From a bacterium (lineage in GTDB: Bacteria > UBP15 > UBA6099), in assembly GCA_029564595.1 (NCBI GenBank), contig JAKQPS010000120.1, positions 1 through 64,000 on the forward strand: 64,000 nucleotides of DNA, written 5' to 3'. Positions within the stretch are counted from its first letter, which is position 1, and every line of letters starts with the position of its first letter. Below, piece after piece: positions 63,442-64,000 of the stretch. The position numbers and the translations under genes were made by a program. Under the pieces are notes generated by a model. It had not been told where the DNA came from and ran no database searches. It saw only the letters and a list, made by a program, of their open reading frames with translations.

Positions 63442-64000
63442 TCAAGCGTCGAAGCGGCTGTCCGCATTATCCGACAGCGCTTTTCGCGAAGCGCGCGCCT
63501 TTTCGGCGGCGGCGTCTATCACGAAAAAGAATTCTTTTCCGCCGCATATTATCCCGCTGTCTGTAACTGAGCGGTCTTTTATCATTTCTTTTAACGCGTT
63601 TTCATCAAACCTGTGAGTCTTTATTCCCGTCCCCGGGTCGGACAGCCTTCCGGCCGCGCTCGCGATTATTCTGTTGCGCGACGACGCCAAGTTCTTAACC
63701 GGCTCAGACACAACCACTTTTTTTCTCGCGGCGGCAACCATCTTGTCGATAATTTCCTCGTGCCTCGGAATAAATTGATACAAACTGCTCAGCATAACCA
63801 CATAATCGGCCTCAGGCAGAGCATCCGCCGTCTCTACATTCATGCGTCGCGCGTCAATCCCCTTTTTCTTGGCTAGCCGAACAAATCGGGCGTTCACATC
63901 CACGCCGGCATACTTAATCCTCTTTCCCTTTGCGATATCGAACAGAGTCGCGTCTGCGCAACACACATCGAGCGCGCTCGCTCCCTCTTCCAAAACATCC
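63442..64000 (-). CDS. SAM-dependent methyltransferase-like protein (partial, runs off the window)
   Basis: At least 185 residues. ALDVCCADATLFD is a motif-I-like stretch with DVC-C in place of the usual DxGxG, then YAGVDVNARFVRLAK and VVMLSSLYQFIPRHEEIIDKM. The frame stays open to the window edge, so the start is outside or is a TTG at 63993. The damaged glycine motif means catalytic activity is unsure. Confidence 0.6.
   Translation of the reverse strand, partial: DVLEEGASALDVCCADATLFDIAKGKRIKYAGVDVNARFVRLAKKKGIDARRMNVETADALPEADYVVMLSSLYQFIPRHEEIIDKMVAAARKKVVVSEPVKNLASSRNRIIASAAGRLSDPGTGIKTHRFDENALKEMIKDRSVTDSGIICGGKEFFFVIDAAAEKARASRKALSDNADSRFDA

Overview
The window reads as a chromosomal segment of a GC-rich, double-membraned (diderm), probably anaerobic bacterium from a lineage I cannot name. 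Diderm features are an ExbB/ExbD/TonB-like operon, an SLH coiled-coil envelope tether with a signal peptide, and type IV pilus PilB/PilC. A membrane heterodisulfide-reductase-like Fe-S oxidoreductase, a long acetyl-CoA hydrolase/transferase and a PaaK-like ligase suggest anaerobic organic-acid metabolism. The dnaK-grpE-dnaJ operon ends in hspR. No rRNA, tRNA or CRISPR array was seen.

Layout. 0-5 kb: PaaK-like ligase, a zinc-ribbon protein, then an AT-richer type II restriction-modification pair. 5-7 kb: methyltransferase, QueD-like enzyme, LOG-family protein. 7-13.5 kb: single receiver, histidine kinase, NtrC-type regulator, pilB and pilC, resembling a pilS/pilR-pilB-pilC locus. 13.5-17.4 kb: a TetR-controlled ABC-2/HlyD efflux operon. 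17.8-26 kb: a hypothetical gene, a large sensor protein without a phosphoacceptor histidine, and an envelope operon (ExbB, ExbD, TonB-like, cohesin-like secreted protein, SLH tether). 26.6-31 kb: hisC-cmk, an HTH coiled-coil protein, an MFS transporter. 31-33 kb: an AT-rich DUF5677-like gene and a zinc-ribbon membrane protein. 33.8-38 kb: the chaperone operon behind a consensus sigma-70 promoter. 38.5-45 kb: two Gfo/Idh/MocA oxidoreductases, a translin-family protein, an SDR and a secreted GH36-like glycosidase bracketed by inverted repeats. 45.6-48.2 kb: an accessory, AT-rich island with a Shedu-like nuclease fused to a sigma-70 region 4 domain and a Fic protein preceded by phased repeats. 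48.6-64 kb: rarA, the CoA hydrolase, a TPR/ABC/DUF1980/UPF0718 operon, alkaline phosphatase, the Fe-S oxidoreductase, an inactive-looking resolvase-domain protein, nth and two methyltransferases.

Most unusual content. The Shedu-sigma region 4 fusion joins a probable anti-phage PD-(D/E)xK nuclease to a promoter -35-binding type HTH, with direct repeats upstream that might be its targets. Next to it are six 16-18 bp repeats upstream of fic, at intervals close to whole helical turns. The intergenic regions also hold several dispersed repeat families: a roughly 190-bp element with two long copies and two core fragments, a pair of about 115-bp inverted repeats around the glycosidase gene, an 87-bp near-perfect palindrome, and recurring GGGGAAA...TTTCCCC hairpins.

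All family assignments come from reading motifs by eye; no database search was run.
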